Assembly (NCBI GenBank): GCA_943736015.1
Contig: OX031059.1
Location: 49,425,159-49,489,158, forward strand
DNA: 64,000 bases
Reading direction: 5' to 3'
Origin: Tridacna crocea
Taxonomy: Eukaryota > Mollusca > Bivalvia > Cardiida > Cardiidae
The position numbers were made by a program, and so were the translations under genes. Shown here in pieces: positions 9,800-21,151 of this stretch; position 1 is the stretch's first letter; every line of letters starts with the position of its first letter. The notes below the pieces were generated by a model. It was not told the DNA's origin, made no database searches, and worked only from the letters and a program-made list of their open reading frames with translations.

Positions 9800-12700
9800 C
9801 CCAGTGACCTAGTTTTTTATCAGACATTACCCATCATCAAACACTTTTGAGATATCAATAAGACAAACATTCTGGCCAAGTTTCATGAGTATTGGACTGA
9901 AAATGTGGCCTCTACAGTGTACAAAAGGTTTTTCTAAGATTTCATCAAGTGACCTAGTTTTGGACCCGACAATTACCCATTATCAAACTCTTTTGAGACA
10001 TCACCAAAACAAACATTCTGACCAAGTCTGAAGAATATCAGGCAGAAAATGTAGCCTCTAGAGTGTACACAAGGTTTTTCTAATATTTGACCCATTGACC
10101 TAGTTTTTGACTCCACATGACCCATTTTCAATCTCATTCAAGGTATCACCAGGACAAATATAATGAACCAGTTTTAGGAGTATCAGACTGAAAATGTGTC
10201 CTCCAGAGCATACAAAAGGTGTTTATAACATTTGACCTATTGACCCAGTTTTTGACCCAACATGACCCATTTTCAAACTCATCCAAGATATTATAAAGGC
10301 AAACATTCTGACTAATTTTCAAGAGTGTTGGACTGAAAATGTGGCATCCAGAGCATATACAAGGTTTTTCTAAGATTTGACCTGGTGACCTAGTTTTTAA
10401 CCCCCAATGACCCATTTTCAAACCTGTCTGAGATATCATCAAGACAAACATTCTGACCAACTTACAAGAGTTTCGGACTGAAAATGTGGCCTTTAGAGCC
10501 TACAAAAGGTTTTTCTAACATTTGACCTAGTGACCTAGTTTTTGACCCCACATGACCCATTTTCGATCTTGTCCGAGATATCATCCAGACAAATATCCTG
10601 ACCAACTTTCATGAGTATCCGACTGGAAATGTGGCCTCTAGAGCATACAAAAGGTTTTTCTAAGATTTGACCTGGTGACCTAGTTTTTGACCCCACGTGA
10701 CCCATTTTCGAACTCGTCCGAGATATCATCCAGACAAACATCCTGACCAACTTTCATGAGTATCCGACTGAAAATGTGGCCTCTAGAGCGCACAAAAGGT
10801 TTTTCTAAGATTTGACCTGGTGACCTAGTTTTTGACCCCACGTGACCCATTTTCGAACTCGTCCGAGATATCATCCAGACAAACATCCTGACCAACTTTC
10901 ATGAGTATCCGACTGAAAATGTGGCCTCTAGAGCGCACAAAAGGTTTTTCTAAGATTTGACCTGGTGACCTAGTTTTTGACCCCACGTGACCCATTTTCG
11001 AACTCGTCCGAGATATCATCCAGACAAACATCCTGACCAACTTTCATGAGTATCCGACTGAAAATGTGGCCTCTAGAGCGCACAAAAGGTTTTTCTAAGA
11101 TTTGACCTGGTGACCTAGTTTTTGACCCCACGTGACCCATTTTCGAACTCGTCCGAGATATCATCCAGACAAACATCCTGACCAACTTTCATGAGTATCC
11201 GACTGAAAATGTGGCCTCTAGAGCGCACAAAAGGTTTTTCTAAGATTTGACCTGGTGACCTAGTTTTTGACCCCACGTGACCCATTTTCGAACTCGTCCG
11301 AGATATCATCCAGACAAACATCCTGACCAACTTTCATGAGTATCCGACTGAAAATGTGGCCTCTAGAGCGCACAAAAGGTTTTTCTAAGATTTGACCTGG
11401 TGACCTAGTTTTTGACCCCACGTGATCCATTTTCGAACTCGTCCGAGATATCATCCAGACAAACATCCTGACCAACTTTCATGAGTATCCGACTGAAAAT
11501 GTGGCCTCTAGAGCGCACAAAAGGTTTTTCTAAGATTTGACCTGGTGACCTAGTTTTTGACCCCACGTGATCCATTTTCGAACTCGTCCGAGATATCATC
11601 CAGACAAACATCCTGACCAACTTTCATGAGTATCCGACTGAAAATGTGGCCTCTAGAGCGCACAAAAGGTTTTTCTAAGATTTGACCTGGTGACCTAGTT
11701 TTTGACCCCACGTGATCCATTTTCGAACTCGTCCGAGATATCATCCAGACAAACATCCTGACCAACTTTCATGAGTATCCGACTGAAAATGTGGCCTCTA
11801 GAGCGCACAAAAGGTTTTTCTAAGATTTGACCTGGTGACCTAGTTTTTGACCCCACGTGATCCATTTTCGAACTCGTCCGAGATATCATCCAGACAAACA
11901 TCCTGACCAACTTTCATGAGTATCCGACTGAAAATGTGGCCTCTAGAGCGCACAAAAGGTTTTTCTAAGATTTGACCTGGTGACCTAGTTTTTGACCCCA
12001 CGTGACCCATTTTCGAACTCGTCCGAGATATCATCCAGACAAACATCCTGACCAACTTTCATGAGTATCCGACTGAAAATGTGGCCTCTAGAGCCTACAA
12101 AAGGTTTTTCTAAGATTTGACCTGGTGACCTAGTTTTTGATCCCACGTGACCCATTTTCGAACTCGTCCGAGATATCATCCAGACAAACATCCTGACCAA
12201 CTTTCATGAGTATCCGACTGAAAATGTGGCCTCTAGAGCGCACAAAAGGTTTTTCTAAGATTTGACCTGGTGACCTAGTTTTTGACCCCACGTGACCCAT
12301 TTTCGAACTCGTCCGAGATATCATCCAGACAAACATCCTGACCAACTTTCATGAGTATCCGACTGAAAATGTGGCCTCTAGAGCGCACAAAAGGTTTTTC
12401 TAAGATTTGACCTGGTGACCTAGTTTTTGACCCCACGTGACCCATTTTCGAACTCGTCCGAGATATCATCCAGACAAACATCCTGACCAACTTTCATGAG
12501 TATCCGACTGAAAATGTGGCCTCTAGAGCGCACAAAAGGTTTTTCTAAGATTTGACCTGGTGACCTAGTTTTTGACCCCACGTGACCCATTTTCAAACTC
12601 GTCCGAGATATCATCCAGCCAAACATCCTGACCAACTTTCATGAGTATCCGACTGAAAATGTGGCCTCTAGAGCGCACACAAGGTTTTTCTAAGATTTGA

Positions 12701-12975
12701 CCTGGTGACCTAGTTTTTGACCCCACGTGACCCATTTTCAAACTCGTCCGAGATATCATCGAGACAAACATCCTGACCAACTTTCATGAGTATCCGACTG
12801 AAAATGTGGCCTCTAGAGCGTACACAAGGTTTTTCTAAGATTTGACCTGGTGACCTAGTTTTTGACCCCACATGACCCATTTTCGAACTCGTCCGAGATT
12901 TCATCGAGACAAACATCCTGACCAACTTTCATGAGTATCCGACTAAAACTGTGGCCTCTAGAGCGTACACAAGGT
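9800..12975. repeat. 145-bp tandem satellite, about 22 units
   Basis: Unit landmarks are GTGACCTAGTTTTTGACCC, GAGATATCATC, GACTGAAAATGTGGCCTC and AAGGTTTTTCTAAGATTTG. Units before about 10530 are diverged; those from about 10680 to 12830 are nearly identical. 145 is not a multiple of three, so the repeated 71-residue frames are periodic artefacts. Fifteen consecutive units carry CACGTG. Confidence 0.95.
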
Positions 12976-12982
12976 AAAAAGT

Positions 12983-13046
12983 TGACGACGGACGACGCAC
13001 GACGCACGACGCACGCCGCACGACGCACGACGCACGACGGACGACG
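12983..13046. repeat. GACGCAC/GACGGAC microsatellite
   Basis: Imperfect repeats of ACGACGCACG and GACGGACGAC just inside the 3' hairpin of the satellite-bearing element. Confidence 0.9.
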
Positions 13047-13386
13047 GACACAGCACGATCACAATAGCTCACCATGAGCACTTCGTGCTCAGGTGAGCTA
13101 ATAACAAAGACACAATCAAAGTACTAAATTGACGAAGGTGGGAAAAGGACTGGTTGCCTGTAAATATAACTTTTGAAGAAATAATAATTATTGTTCAATG
13201 CATTTGTAAAGGTTTACACTAAGTTTTATTTCTGCCACAAAATGGAGTTCAGCAACAAACATGGAAGTTTTCAATTTCAAATTCACAGGGAATTTTGCAA
13301 AGTCTTCTTCCACTCGTGTTGAAACAGATACTTTGGGAATCACACAAATTTTGGAGTAGTTTATAAACAAGGAAATGAATCCGCTC

Positions 13387-13605
13387 AGCTCTTTATCAAA
13401 CAAAATAATTTAAGACTTTTTCAAATCTGCAGACTACAAATTCAATGTTAACAAATTAATGGAACTGTGCATGAATCATGGGAAGACAATTGTTGTGTAA
13501 AGAAAAGAAATGCTGGTTACAAGCATTTTTTCTTTTTCGAATAGTGTTTTCAAAGTTCTCTTTAATCTGCAATTAAATTATTGGATTATTTGGTAAAGGG
13601 GTAGA
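13387..13605 (-). mobile_element. Palindromic MITE, A, old
   Basis: AGCTCTTTATCAAACAA start and TTTGGTAAAGGGGTAG end. The palindrome is shortened to AAAGAAATGCTGGTTACAAGC with decayed outer arms. Confidence 0.7.
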
Positions 13606-13612
13606 TCATTAT

Positions 13613-15576
13613 TTAACCCTTTACCAAACAATCCCTGATTTTTACAAACCACAAGAAGAAGCCTTCTGAAAACATTGTGGAAGAAGGAGAAAATGCTGGT
13701 AACAAGCATTTCCTCCTTTTTATACGCCCGTCGAAGACGGGACGTATTATGGGATCACCCGTGGCTGGCGGGCGGGCGGGCGGGCGTCCGGGCGGGCGGG
13801 CGGGCGGGCGGCGTCCAGTTCTTTGTCCGGAGCATATCTCCAAAACTATACAAGCTAGGGTTATGAAATTTCATGGGTGGATAGATCTCATCGAGGCGGA
13901 GTGCAGTGCACAGGAATCATAACTCTTGCTCGCTTAATTTTTGAGTTATTGCCCTTTGTTGTTTTTCATACTTAAATTTTGTCCGGAGCATATCTCCAAA
14001 ACTATACTAGCTAGGGTTATGAAATTTCATGGGTGGATAGATCTCATCGATGGGGAGTGCAGTGCACAGGAATCATAACTCTTGCTTGCTTAATTTTTGA
14101 GTTATTGCCCTTTGTTGTTTTTCATACTTGAATTTTGTCCGGAGCATATCTCCAAAACTATACTACCTAGGGTTATGAAATTTCATGGGTGGATAGATCT
14201 TATTGAGGGGGAGTGCAGTGCACAGGAATCATAACTCTTGCTTGCTTAATTTTTGAGTTATTGCCCTTTGTTGTTTTTCATACTTGAATTTTGTCCGGAG
14301 CATATCTCCAAAACTATACTAGCTACGGTTATGAAATTTTATGGGTGGATAGATCTCATCGAGGGAGAGTGCAGTACACAAGAATCATAACTCTTGCTTG
14401 CTTAATTTTTGAGTTATTGCCCTTTGTTTTTTTTTCATACTTGAATTCTGTCCGGAGCATATCTTCAGAACTATAGTAGCTAGGGTTATGAAATTTCATA
14501 GGTGGATAGATCTCACTGAGGGGGAGTGCAGTGCACAAGAATCAAAACTCTTGCTCGCTTAATTTTTCAGTTATTGCCCTTTGTCGTTTTTTATACTTGA
14601 ATTTTGTCCGGTGAATATCTCCAAAACTATACTAGCTAGGGTTATGAAATTTCATGGGTGGATAGATCTCACTGAGGCAGAGTGCAGTGCACAGGAATCA
14701 TAACTCTTGCTTGCTTAATTTTTGAGTTATTGCCCTTTGTTGTTTTTCATACTTGATTTTTGTCCGAAGCATATCTCCAATACTATACTAGCTAGGGTTA
14801 TGAAATTTCATGGGTGGATAGATCTCATCCATGGGGAGTGCAGTGCACACAAATCACAACTCTTGCCTGCTTAATTTTTGAGTTATTGCTCTTTGTTGTT
14901 TTTCATACTTGAATTTTGTCCGGAGCATATCTTCAGAACTATAGTATCTAGGGTTATGAAATTTCATGGGTGGATAGATCTCACTGAGGGCGAGTGCAGT
15001 GCACAAGAATCATGACTCTTGCTTTCTTAATTTTTCAGTTATTGCCCTTTGTCATTTTTTATACTTGAATTTTGTCTGGTGAATATCTCCAAAACTATAC
15101 TAGCTAGGGTTATGAAATTTCATGGGTGGATAGATCTCATCAAGGGGGAGTGCAGTGCATAGGAATCATAACTCTTGCTTGCTTAACTTTTGAGTTATTG
15201 CCCTTTGTTGTTTTTCATACTTGAATTTTGTCCGGACCATATCTCTAAAACTATACTAGCTAGGGTTATGAAATTTCATGGGTGGATAGATCTCATCAAG
15301 GGGGAGTGCAGTGCATAGAAATCACAACTCTTGCTTGCTTAATTTTTGAGTTATTGCCCTTTGTTGTTTTTCATACTTGAATTTTGTCTGGTGCATGCCC
15401 CAGCTTTACAACTTGGGGTAAGACGGGCGTATCTTGCGACAATTTGCCGCTCTTGTTCCACAATGTTTTCTACTCTTCTAAAGTCAAGTTTCAATTTTTG
15501 TATGACATTTTATTGCCAACTGCTGATGCTTTCACTTTGGACAAGTCTAAAATTTTGTTGTTTGGTAAAAAGTTAA
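13613..15576 (+). mobile_element. Palindromic MITE, A, split by a 1.7-kb element
   Basis: TTAA 13613-13616 and left arm through GGTAACAAGCATTTCCTCC stop at 13720. The right arm resumes at 15458 with CCACAATGTTTTC and the long flank to TTTGGTAAAAAGTTAA (15573-15576). The copy is complete once the insertion is skipped. Confidence 0.85.
13721..15457 (+). mobile_element. Tandem-core element with GGGC-rich head, copy 1
   Basis: Head TATACGCCCGTCGAAGACGG, then GGCGGGCGGGC runs at 13768-13811, then about ten units of roughly 156 bp (GTCCGGAGCATATCT, ATGAAATTTCATGGGTGG, GAGTTATTGCCCTTTG). Tail CAGCTTTACAACTTGGGG, GACGGGCGTATCTTGCGAC, GCTCTTGTT. ATACGCCCGTC and GACGGGCGTAT are inverted at the two ends. 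The boundaries are set by the interrupted MITE. An inverted copy lies at 46162. Confidence 0.85.
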
Positions 15577-16112
15577 ATGATAACTTCATCAATGATGCAT
15601 AAATGAAAATCAACATTTTCAGCCATAAAAAATATAGCAGTTTACAGGCTGATGTTTTTCAGAATATCATCAAACAAGGTAGATCAAAAATCAGATTTCA
15701 CACTCTAAGCAGTCTGATCTTGGTTGGCAATATACTCAATGCATGGCAATTCTGATTGGTGTACTGATGACCAATCAAATTTTCTGTTTATAAATAAAAC
15801 TTCTACACAATCAAAACTCAATAGAGGGAATATAATGTTATTAATGATTTACTTGTCATATGAAACATTATCATTCCCTAATTTTCCATAAAACAAATTG
15901 TTTTCTGTTACAATTGAAAATAAGGGTTTTTCCCAGATTAGAAAACAAAAATAGTCCTATATAATAGTAAGATGTATCCTGCCACTTGAGCCCGATGCAC
16001 AGCTCACCCCCTCAACACTTCACTCATTATGGGAGGACACAATTTTAGACTTGCTGAAGCTAAAAATATTTGCAAGACATTAAATATGTGGCTCAATTAT
16101 AAAATTTGATTT

Positions 16113-16245
16113 TAATCCTTTACCAAAAAATTCCAACTTTTAAAAACCCTTACACACAAACCTTTATGAATTATTGTTGGAAAAGGAGAAAATGCCTTTG
16201 GTTTGCAAATCATTCACACTTTTCCTAACAGCAACATTATCTTTC
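16113..16245 (+). mobile_element. Palindromic MITE fragment, A, old
   Basis: TTAATCCTTTACCAAAAAATT, then TTGTTGGAAAAGGAGAAAATGC; the right arm is decayed beyond recognition. Confidence 0.55.
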
Positions 16246-16306
16246 TTTTCTTATCCAGTTCTCCTTGACTTAAACATACTCCATCTAACATAAGTACCTT
16301 CCCTTT

Positions 16307-16519
16307 TTAACTCTTTTACCATACCACAAAACTGTGGACTAGTCTAAATTGAAATCATTTGCAGACAACGAACTAAATGAAACTGAAAATTGAAATTTGT
16401 TTTGGTAGGGGTTGGAAACATTGTGGGAAAAGGAGATAATGCTGGTTACCAGCATTTTCTCCTTTTCCCAGAATGTTTTCAAAAGTTGTTGAAAGTCAGG
16501 ATTATGTGGTGAAGGGTTC
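16307..16519 (-). mobile_element. TTAA palindromic MITE, A
   Basis: TTAA 16307-16310; the right end is eroded (AAGGGTTCAAGG). Palindrome near 16414-16480, centre GGTTACC. Confidence 0.85.
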
Positions 16520-17021
16520 AAGGATATAACATTAGTCTTTGTTAACCTTTTGACCAATATAAAGTTTAATATGACTTATCAAAAAGATATTAGTGGTACA
16601 TGTATGTGTTTCAGTGCTAATTTCATCATTTTTGCAGGCAAACCTGAGTCATTATAACATTGTGTTTTAAGAAGAAATTAGTGATTGCCAGTATTTCATC
16701 CTTTCTTCCTCAATATTTTCAAAACCTTCCTTCCTCAGTCATTGATCACTAGATTGTTTTAAAAAGAGCAAAGTATCGCTTTGCTGTTAATCCTTTACCA
16801 AACAAGGCCAATTTCAAACAACTCCGACTCTGACAGGTCTAAAATATTTGTGTCTGTAAAAGAGATTAGGCCTCTTCAAAAACACAGGCTATCTCTCATA
16901 ATGATCTGTTGTAGTGGAAGTAACAGCTGATGAAGACATTCTTCTGAAGAACTTTCACAAGTAACACAAGAGAGCCGTAATGGCCTTGTATTGCTCACTG
17001 GCTAACAGTTGGAATATACTA

Positions 17022-18273
17022 CAGTAAAACCTTGTTATTTCGAGTCTCGGACATTCGAGAACCCGGCATAATTCGAGGGATTCCGAGAGTCCCGGCAAAA
17101 ACTCTACTTTATTGAACCAAAAGTAGGTCGGTAATTTCGAGTCTCGATAAGTCGATAATTTGAACATGGACGCTGGTCCCTGTAATTATTTTCCTTCTTT
17201 AAATTGATTGTTTATTCGAATACAATATATTCGCACCTCTCCAACGATTGTTTTCACACCTTTCCAAGCAAAGGATTTCATCTCGCCAGCCTGTCTACGG
17301 TGTGGCACAAGTTTTACAAACTGACAATTACTACAGGGTATTCATACCACAATAATATGATTGGAAAAGGTGTTGACGTTAATTAATGATGAGAGGCTAC
17401 TTGTGACAACAGCCCTTTAAATTCATTGTTGATCCTGAAAAGTCAGTCTAGTAACAGCATTTGTGATCAGACGACGCCATGTTTTTTTTTTTCAGTTTTC
17501 ATGTCAAATCTATTTTTAGCATCAGGTTTTTCCCAGTCCCATTGCCATAGATTAGGACCCGTTTGATCACATAAATTTTATCCGTTTTGTTACGCTGACA
17601 TCGTACTTCGGGTTTGTACGAATATCAGAATCAGAATTCTGATTCGGTGTGACTATCATCTGTACCTTTTAATGTCGTAGAAATTTACCTCCGACACTGG
17701 TAAATGTGATTTTCACAGGTTGTGTAGATATTCTGATCTGTTTTCGTGTCGAAGACATTGGTAATGAGAAAAGTCGAAATTCTCTGTTTTTATCTCTCAT
17801 TAGCTCAGCACTATAACTTCAGTAATTTACACAAAATTTCTATGACCATTTCAACAGCGCCGAAATAAAACGGTACCGTTTGCGATTTAAAAATTTTGAC
17901 GTCTTTCTCAACATTTAAAAGGGCAGATTTTATGATTTTGTTAAAATTACAGAACACGACTTTTCCAAAAACTATCGAAAGAAAGGCCAGATTATTTAGA
18001 ATATTTAATTAAAAATCCATACTCATATGATCAAAACAGGAAAATTCACAGAAAATAACCCTTTTGATACTACAGTATATTGTTCAAATACGGTAAATGA
18101 ATTAAGCAAATAGGACAGATACAAAGTTATACTGCTCGAGAAGAAGACTTTGATCGTCAATCTTGAACGCGCTTGCATTTTTTTTCCAAGGACACTTTGG
18201 ATGATTCTAGCAACGCGAAAACTTGAGCATTTTGCTCGTCCCCTTGGGACCTCGAATTATCGAGGTTTTACTG
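17022..18273. mobile_element. Pogo/Tigger-type non-autonomous DNA transposon
   Basis: Left CAGTAAAACCTTGTTATTTC and right, inverted, CAGTAAAACCTCGATAATTC form terminal inverted repeats, flanked by TA at 17020-17021 and 18274-18275. These ends resemble pogo/Tigger-like families with TA targets (established). There is no transposase frame in the 1.25 kb. Internal TTCGAGTCTCG repeats near the left end. Confidence 0.8.
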
Positions 18274-18486
18274 TATATAATAGATCTGATACAGATTCAT
18301 TGAGTGACTACCTGAATGGTACTTCACACTGCTTTCAATATCATTTCTGTCATATCACGGCCACCGTGAGCCAACATATAAGTCTTGGGTTTCATCAGCA
18401 CTGGGCTTGGGCTCTGAATTATCTTGCCCATAAACACTTCCACTGTGATAAATAAAACAAATTCAAATCCAAAGTAGGCACATCTT

Positions 18487-18707
18487 AATCCTTTATTACA
18501 TAATTCAACATTTTGAGGACTGTCACAAATATCAGTCCTTCAAAGCATTGTGGGAAAAGAATACAATGCTGGTAAACACCACTCCCTACTTCTTTAAAAA
18601 TGTCTTCTGACCTTTCAAAGGAAAATTCGACAATTTGAAATAGGTTCAATTTCGAGGTCCATAAAAACTTTCAATAGGATTCTGCCTTTTTATGACCAGT
18701 TAAAGAG
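18487..18707 (+). mobile_element. Palindromic MITE, A, old
   Basis: TTAATCCTTTATTACATAATTC, then GCATTGTGGGAAAAGAATAC and ATGCTGGTAAACACC; the right arm is lost. Confidence 0.55.
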
Positions 18708-19390
18708 TTCGGACAAGACAAAGATCCTATCACAGCAGTCGAGCCAAGGCTCATTCTAGTAATGTAGAAGTGTCACACTAGCTCACCTTTGAACAGTTCA
18801 TGCTAAGGTGAGCTAAAAATCTCCTTGCAGCACTATCAATAATATTGACCAGGCTATCCTGGATTCAACACCAAAGTGGTATAGTAGCATTAATTTTGGT
18901 GTCATTTTCTCAATAAACCATTGTAACTTGTATGATCCTGTTACAATTACTTATTGACTTTCCAGACCTCCAACTGATGGATTGATATGATTCTCCATAT
19001 GAGTGGGTCTGTTGTCCATAAAATAGTGTATTTTTTACAACTGAGACTATTATCACAATTGTATTTACTGGTTAATCTTGACAGAAAAAATGCCACTTCA
19101 AAAAATGCCAATAGCAGATATTGTTATTCATCCCAAAGCACAATAATGGCAGTATCAAGGCCTCTTTGACTAGAAAATTTCAAATCATACATCAGGACTT
19201 GTTGCAGTCTACTTTTCAAAATATTTTGATAAATGAAGTAATTGCTACTTGAAAAAAATTGCTTCCTTTTCAAAAACATATAAAAGGATAATATTCCTTT
19301 CTCTCTCGAGTAAAAGTTTTTGGCAGAAGTAAAAACAGCTGCTTACAATAAAGAATTGAAGATAAACTATCATCATAACCCATAACTTAA

Positions 19391-19615
19391 TTAACCCATT
19401 ACCACACCTACTTTTGACGACCCTGAGAAAGAAGCCTTTTAGAAAACAATGTGGGAAAAGGAGAAAATGCTGGTAACCAGCATTTTCTCCTTTTCCCACA
19501 ATATTTCCTACCCTTCATAAAACAAATTCCAAATTTTCAGTCACTTTAATTTTGTCGTCTGCAAATGCTTTTGATTTGGACAAGCCAAAAATTTTGTTGT
19601 TTGGTAATGAGTTAA
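19391..19615 (+). mobile_element. TTAA palindromic MITE, A, full length
   Basis: TTAA 19391-19394 and 19612-19615. Palindrome 19442-19508 with one mismatch in the outer arm (ATATTTCC). Confidence 0.9.
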
Positions 19616-19739
19616 TGTCAGACTACAATCAGTAACCAAGCTGACCCATCACCAGGGACAGAATTTTAAAATTATCAAAATTTTATGTGTATGAATGTGA
19701 CAAAATTATTGCAGTTTTAAGTGAAAAAGCATAAACGCT

Positions 19740-19890
19740 GATTAACTTTATAAAATGACAAATCTTTTACAGGTCCTAGCTCAAAACACATGCAGCGGAT
19801 GATTGTTGTTGAAATGACCAAATTTGTCCTCAAAAGGCTAGCCTTATTTTTCAGTCGTCAAAACTCTAGATTGTGAGATGAAGGGTTAAA
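19740..19890 (-). mobile_element. Palindromic MITE remnant, palindrome lost
   Basis: Both flanks survive (ACAGGTCCTAGC, GCAGCGGATGATTG; CAGTCGTCAAAACTCTAGAT, GAAGGGTTAA) but the palindrome has been deleted between them. Confidence 0.55.
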
Positions 19891-19979
19891 AGAATTTTCT
19901 CATATTTCATACAATGTTATGAAAATGTTATAACCATTTTCCAAACCGAAAAAAATTTTTTTGCCTGGGTCAAACTGTA

Positions 19980-20375
19980 AGCATTTCTGATGACAAGTAT
20001 TGCTACATTGCTGATTTCTGTCTTTGGTAAGAGTAGAAAACATTGTGGGACAGGAGAAAATGCTGGTTACCCGTATTTTCTCGTTTTGCAAAGTTTTCCA
20101 AAGTCTTCTCTTCTTGGGTAGTTAACCCTTTCCCAAACAAGCCCTTGTTTTTACATGTCTGCAGTACAAGTCTTTTGAAAACACTTTGGGAAAAGGAGAA
20201 ATTGCTCGTAACAAGCAATTTCTCCTTTTCCCACAGTGTTTTCTGCCCTTTCGGATAATTTTCTGCCATTGTTATGAAAGTTAAAATTGTCGTCTGCAAA
20301 CTCTTTCAGTTTGGAAGAGTCTAAAATTTGTTGTTTGGGAAAGGGTTAATAGTCAGAATTGTGTGGTAGAATTGG
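19980..20375 (-). mobile_element. Older A copy split by a B copy
   Basis: Left portion with GAAAACATTGTGGGACAGG and GGTTACCCG reaches CTTCTTGGGTAG at the TTAA. The right remnant TAGTCAGAATTGTGTGGTAG follows 20349. Confidence 0.75.
20122..20349 (+). mobile_element. TTAA palindromic MITE, subfamily B, nested
   Basis: TTAA 20122-20125 and 20346-20349. Arms CACTTTGGGAAAAGGAGAAA and TTGCTCG around GTAAC, then CGAGCAA's diverged partner (AAGCAATTTCTCC). Ends CCCTTTCCC/GGGAAAGGG. It was inserted into a subfamily A copy, so B was active after A had spread here. Confidence 0.9.
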
Positions 20376-20690
20376 TTCAAAAATGCCCTCCTCAGTATCA
20401 TTTAAACTCAAGATTTTTTTTTGAAAGTTCTAAAACAGGATTTTTTTCTCATTACATGAGTGTAAATAAACCCCTGTTTATTTGTATATTTGCAAAATGG
20501 ATTCCTTTAAGAAAATATACAGGCCAAATTTGACTGATCATCTCTAAATTTTGTTCAATTAAGTGAAATTCACCCTGTGACCAATGTCACATTAAAATGA
20601 TATATGGAGATAAATGAGACTTCAGGTTATTCACTTGAGAAACATTTTATATCCTTCATTTCTTCCTTTGCAACATCTTCTTCCATTTTA

Positions 20691-20920
20691 ACTTTAAACA
20701 ATTACCACACAGTTCCTACTTTTGACAACCCTGAGAAAGAAGCCTGTAGAAAGCATTGTGGGAAAAGGAGAAAATGCTGGTAATCAGCATTTCCTCCTTT
20801 TCCAACAATGTTTTCTACCCTTCACAACACAAATTTCAAATTTTCAGTAACTTTTATATCTGCAAATGCTTTTGCTTTGGACGAGCCTAAAATATTGCTG
20901 TTTGGTAATGAGCGAAACAA
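20691..20920 (+). mobile_element. Palindromic MITE, A
   Basis: AACAATTACCACACAG start, TTTGGTAATGAGCGAA end, centre GGTAATC. TTAA lost at both ends. Confidence 0.82.
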
Positions 20921-21059
20921 AATTGCAAGCAAAATCAATGGAAGATGCTCTTAATCATTTACTAGAAATCAATTTTTCTACTTCTCCTTCATTATTTTCA
21001 AAAGTGGCCTGTTTCAATTTTTATGCATGGGTCCATGCTATTTAGTATAATCATTAGCA

Positions 21060-21151
21060 AAACAAAAAAATCCTTTGTCAAACACTTCCATGAGGAAGAA
21101 GGCCTAAAAATCATGGTGGAGAACAGAGAAAATACTGAAAACCAGCAACTT
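21060..21151 (+). mobile_element. Palindromic MITE left-half fragment
   Basis: AATCCTTTGTCAAACACTTC, GAGGAAGAAGGCC, GGAGAACAGAGAAAATACTG, then the next copy's TTAA at 21152. Confidence 0.5.

Larger units (their letters stand above)
9731..13092. mobile_element. Element with GAGCTAA end carrying a 145-bp satellite
   Basis: The 5' end reads AACAAGAGGGCCATGATGGC then GCTCACCTGAG. The 3' end is a hairpin: TAGCTCACC, TGAGCAC, loop TTC, GTGCTCA, GGTGAGCTA, finishing GAGCTAA. The two ends are inverted relatives (CTCACCTGAG/CTCAGGTGAG). The interior is a tandem array plus a GACGCAC microsatellite. The architecture resembles bivalve non-autonomous elements with tandem cores (pearl or Helitron-like); the class is inference. 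No transposase. Confidence 0.8.
16964..18816. mobile_element. GAGCTAA-type element, core replaced by other insertions
   Basis: 5' AACACAAGAGAGCCGTAATG and TTGCTCACTGG; 3' GCTCACCTTTGAACAGTTCA then GCTAAGGTGAGCTAA. Inside lie the pogo-like element (17022-18273) and a decayed MITE (18487-18707), so this is an old copy and its tandem core is not visible. Confidence 0.65.

Noticed and set aside
10146-12925. Nineteen overlapping 71-residue frames (MVRMFVWMISRTS...)
   Set aside because: Period 145 is not divisible by three, so each frame stops and restarts; they mirror the satellite unit rather than a repeat protein.
9800-12975. CRISPR-like array
   Set aside because: Contiguous 145-bp units without unique spacers in an animal intron; this is a satellite.
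9731-13092. Firm assignment of the GAGCTAA elements to Helitrons
   Set aside because: The 3' hairpin and CTAA end are suggestive, but the 5' end is not TC and no Rep/helicase or empty site is visible here.
13613-13922. Proline/arginine- or glycine-rich frames around 13.7 kb and 47.5 kb
   Set aside because: Produced by GGGC microsatellite in the head of the tandem-core elements.
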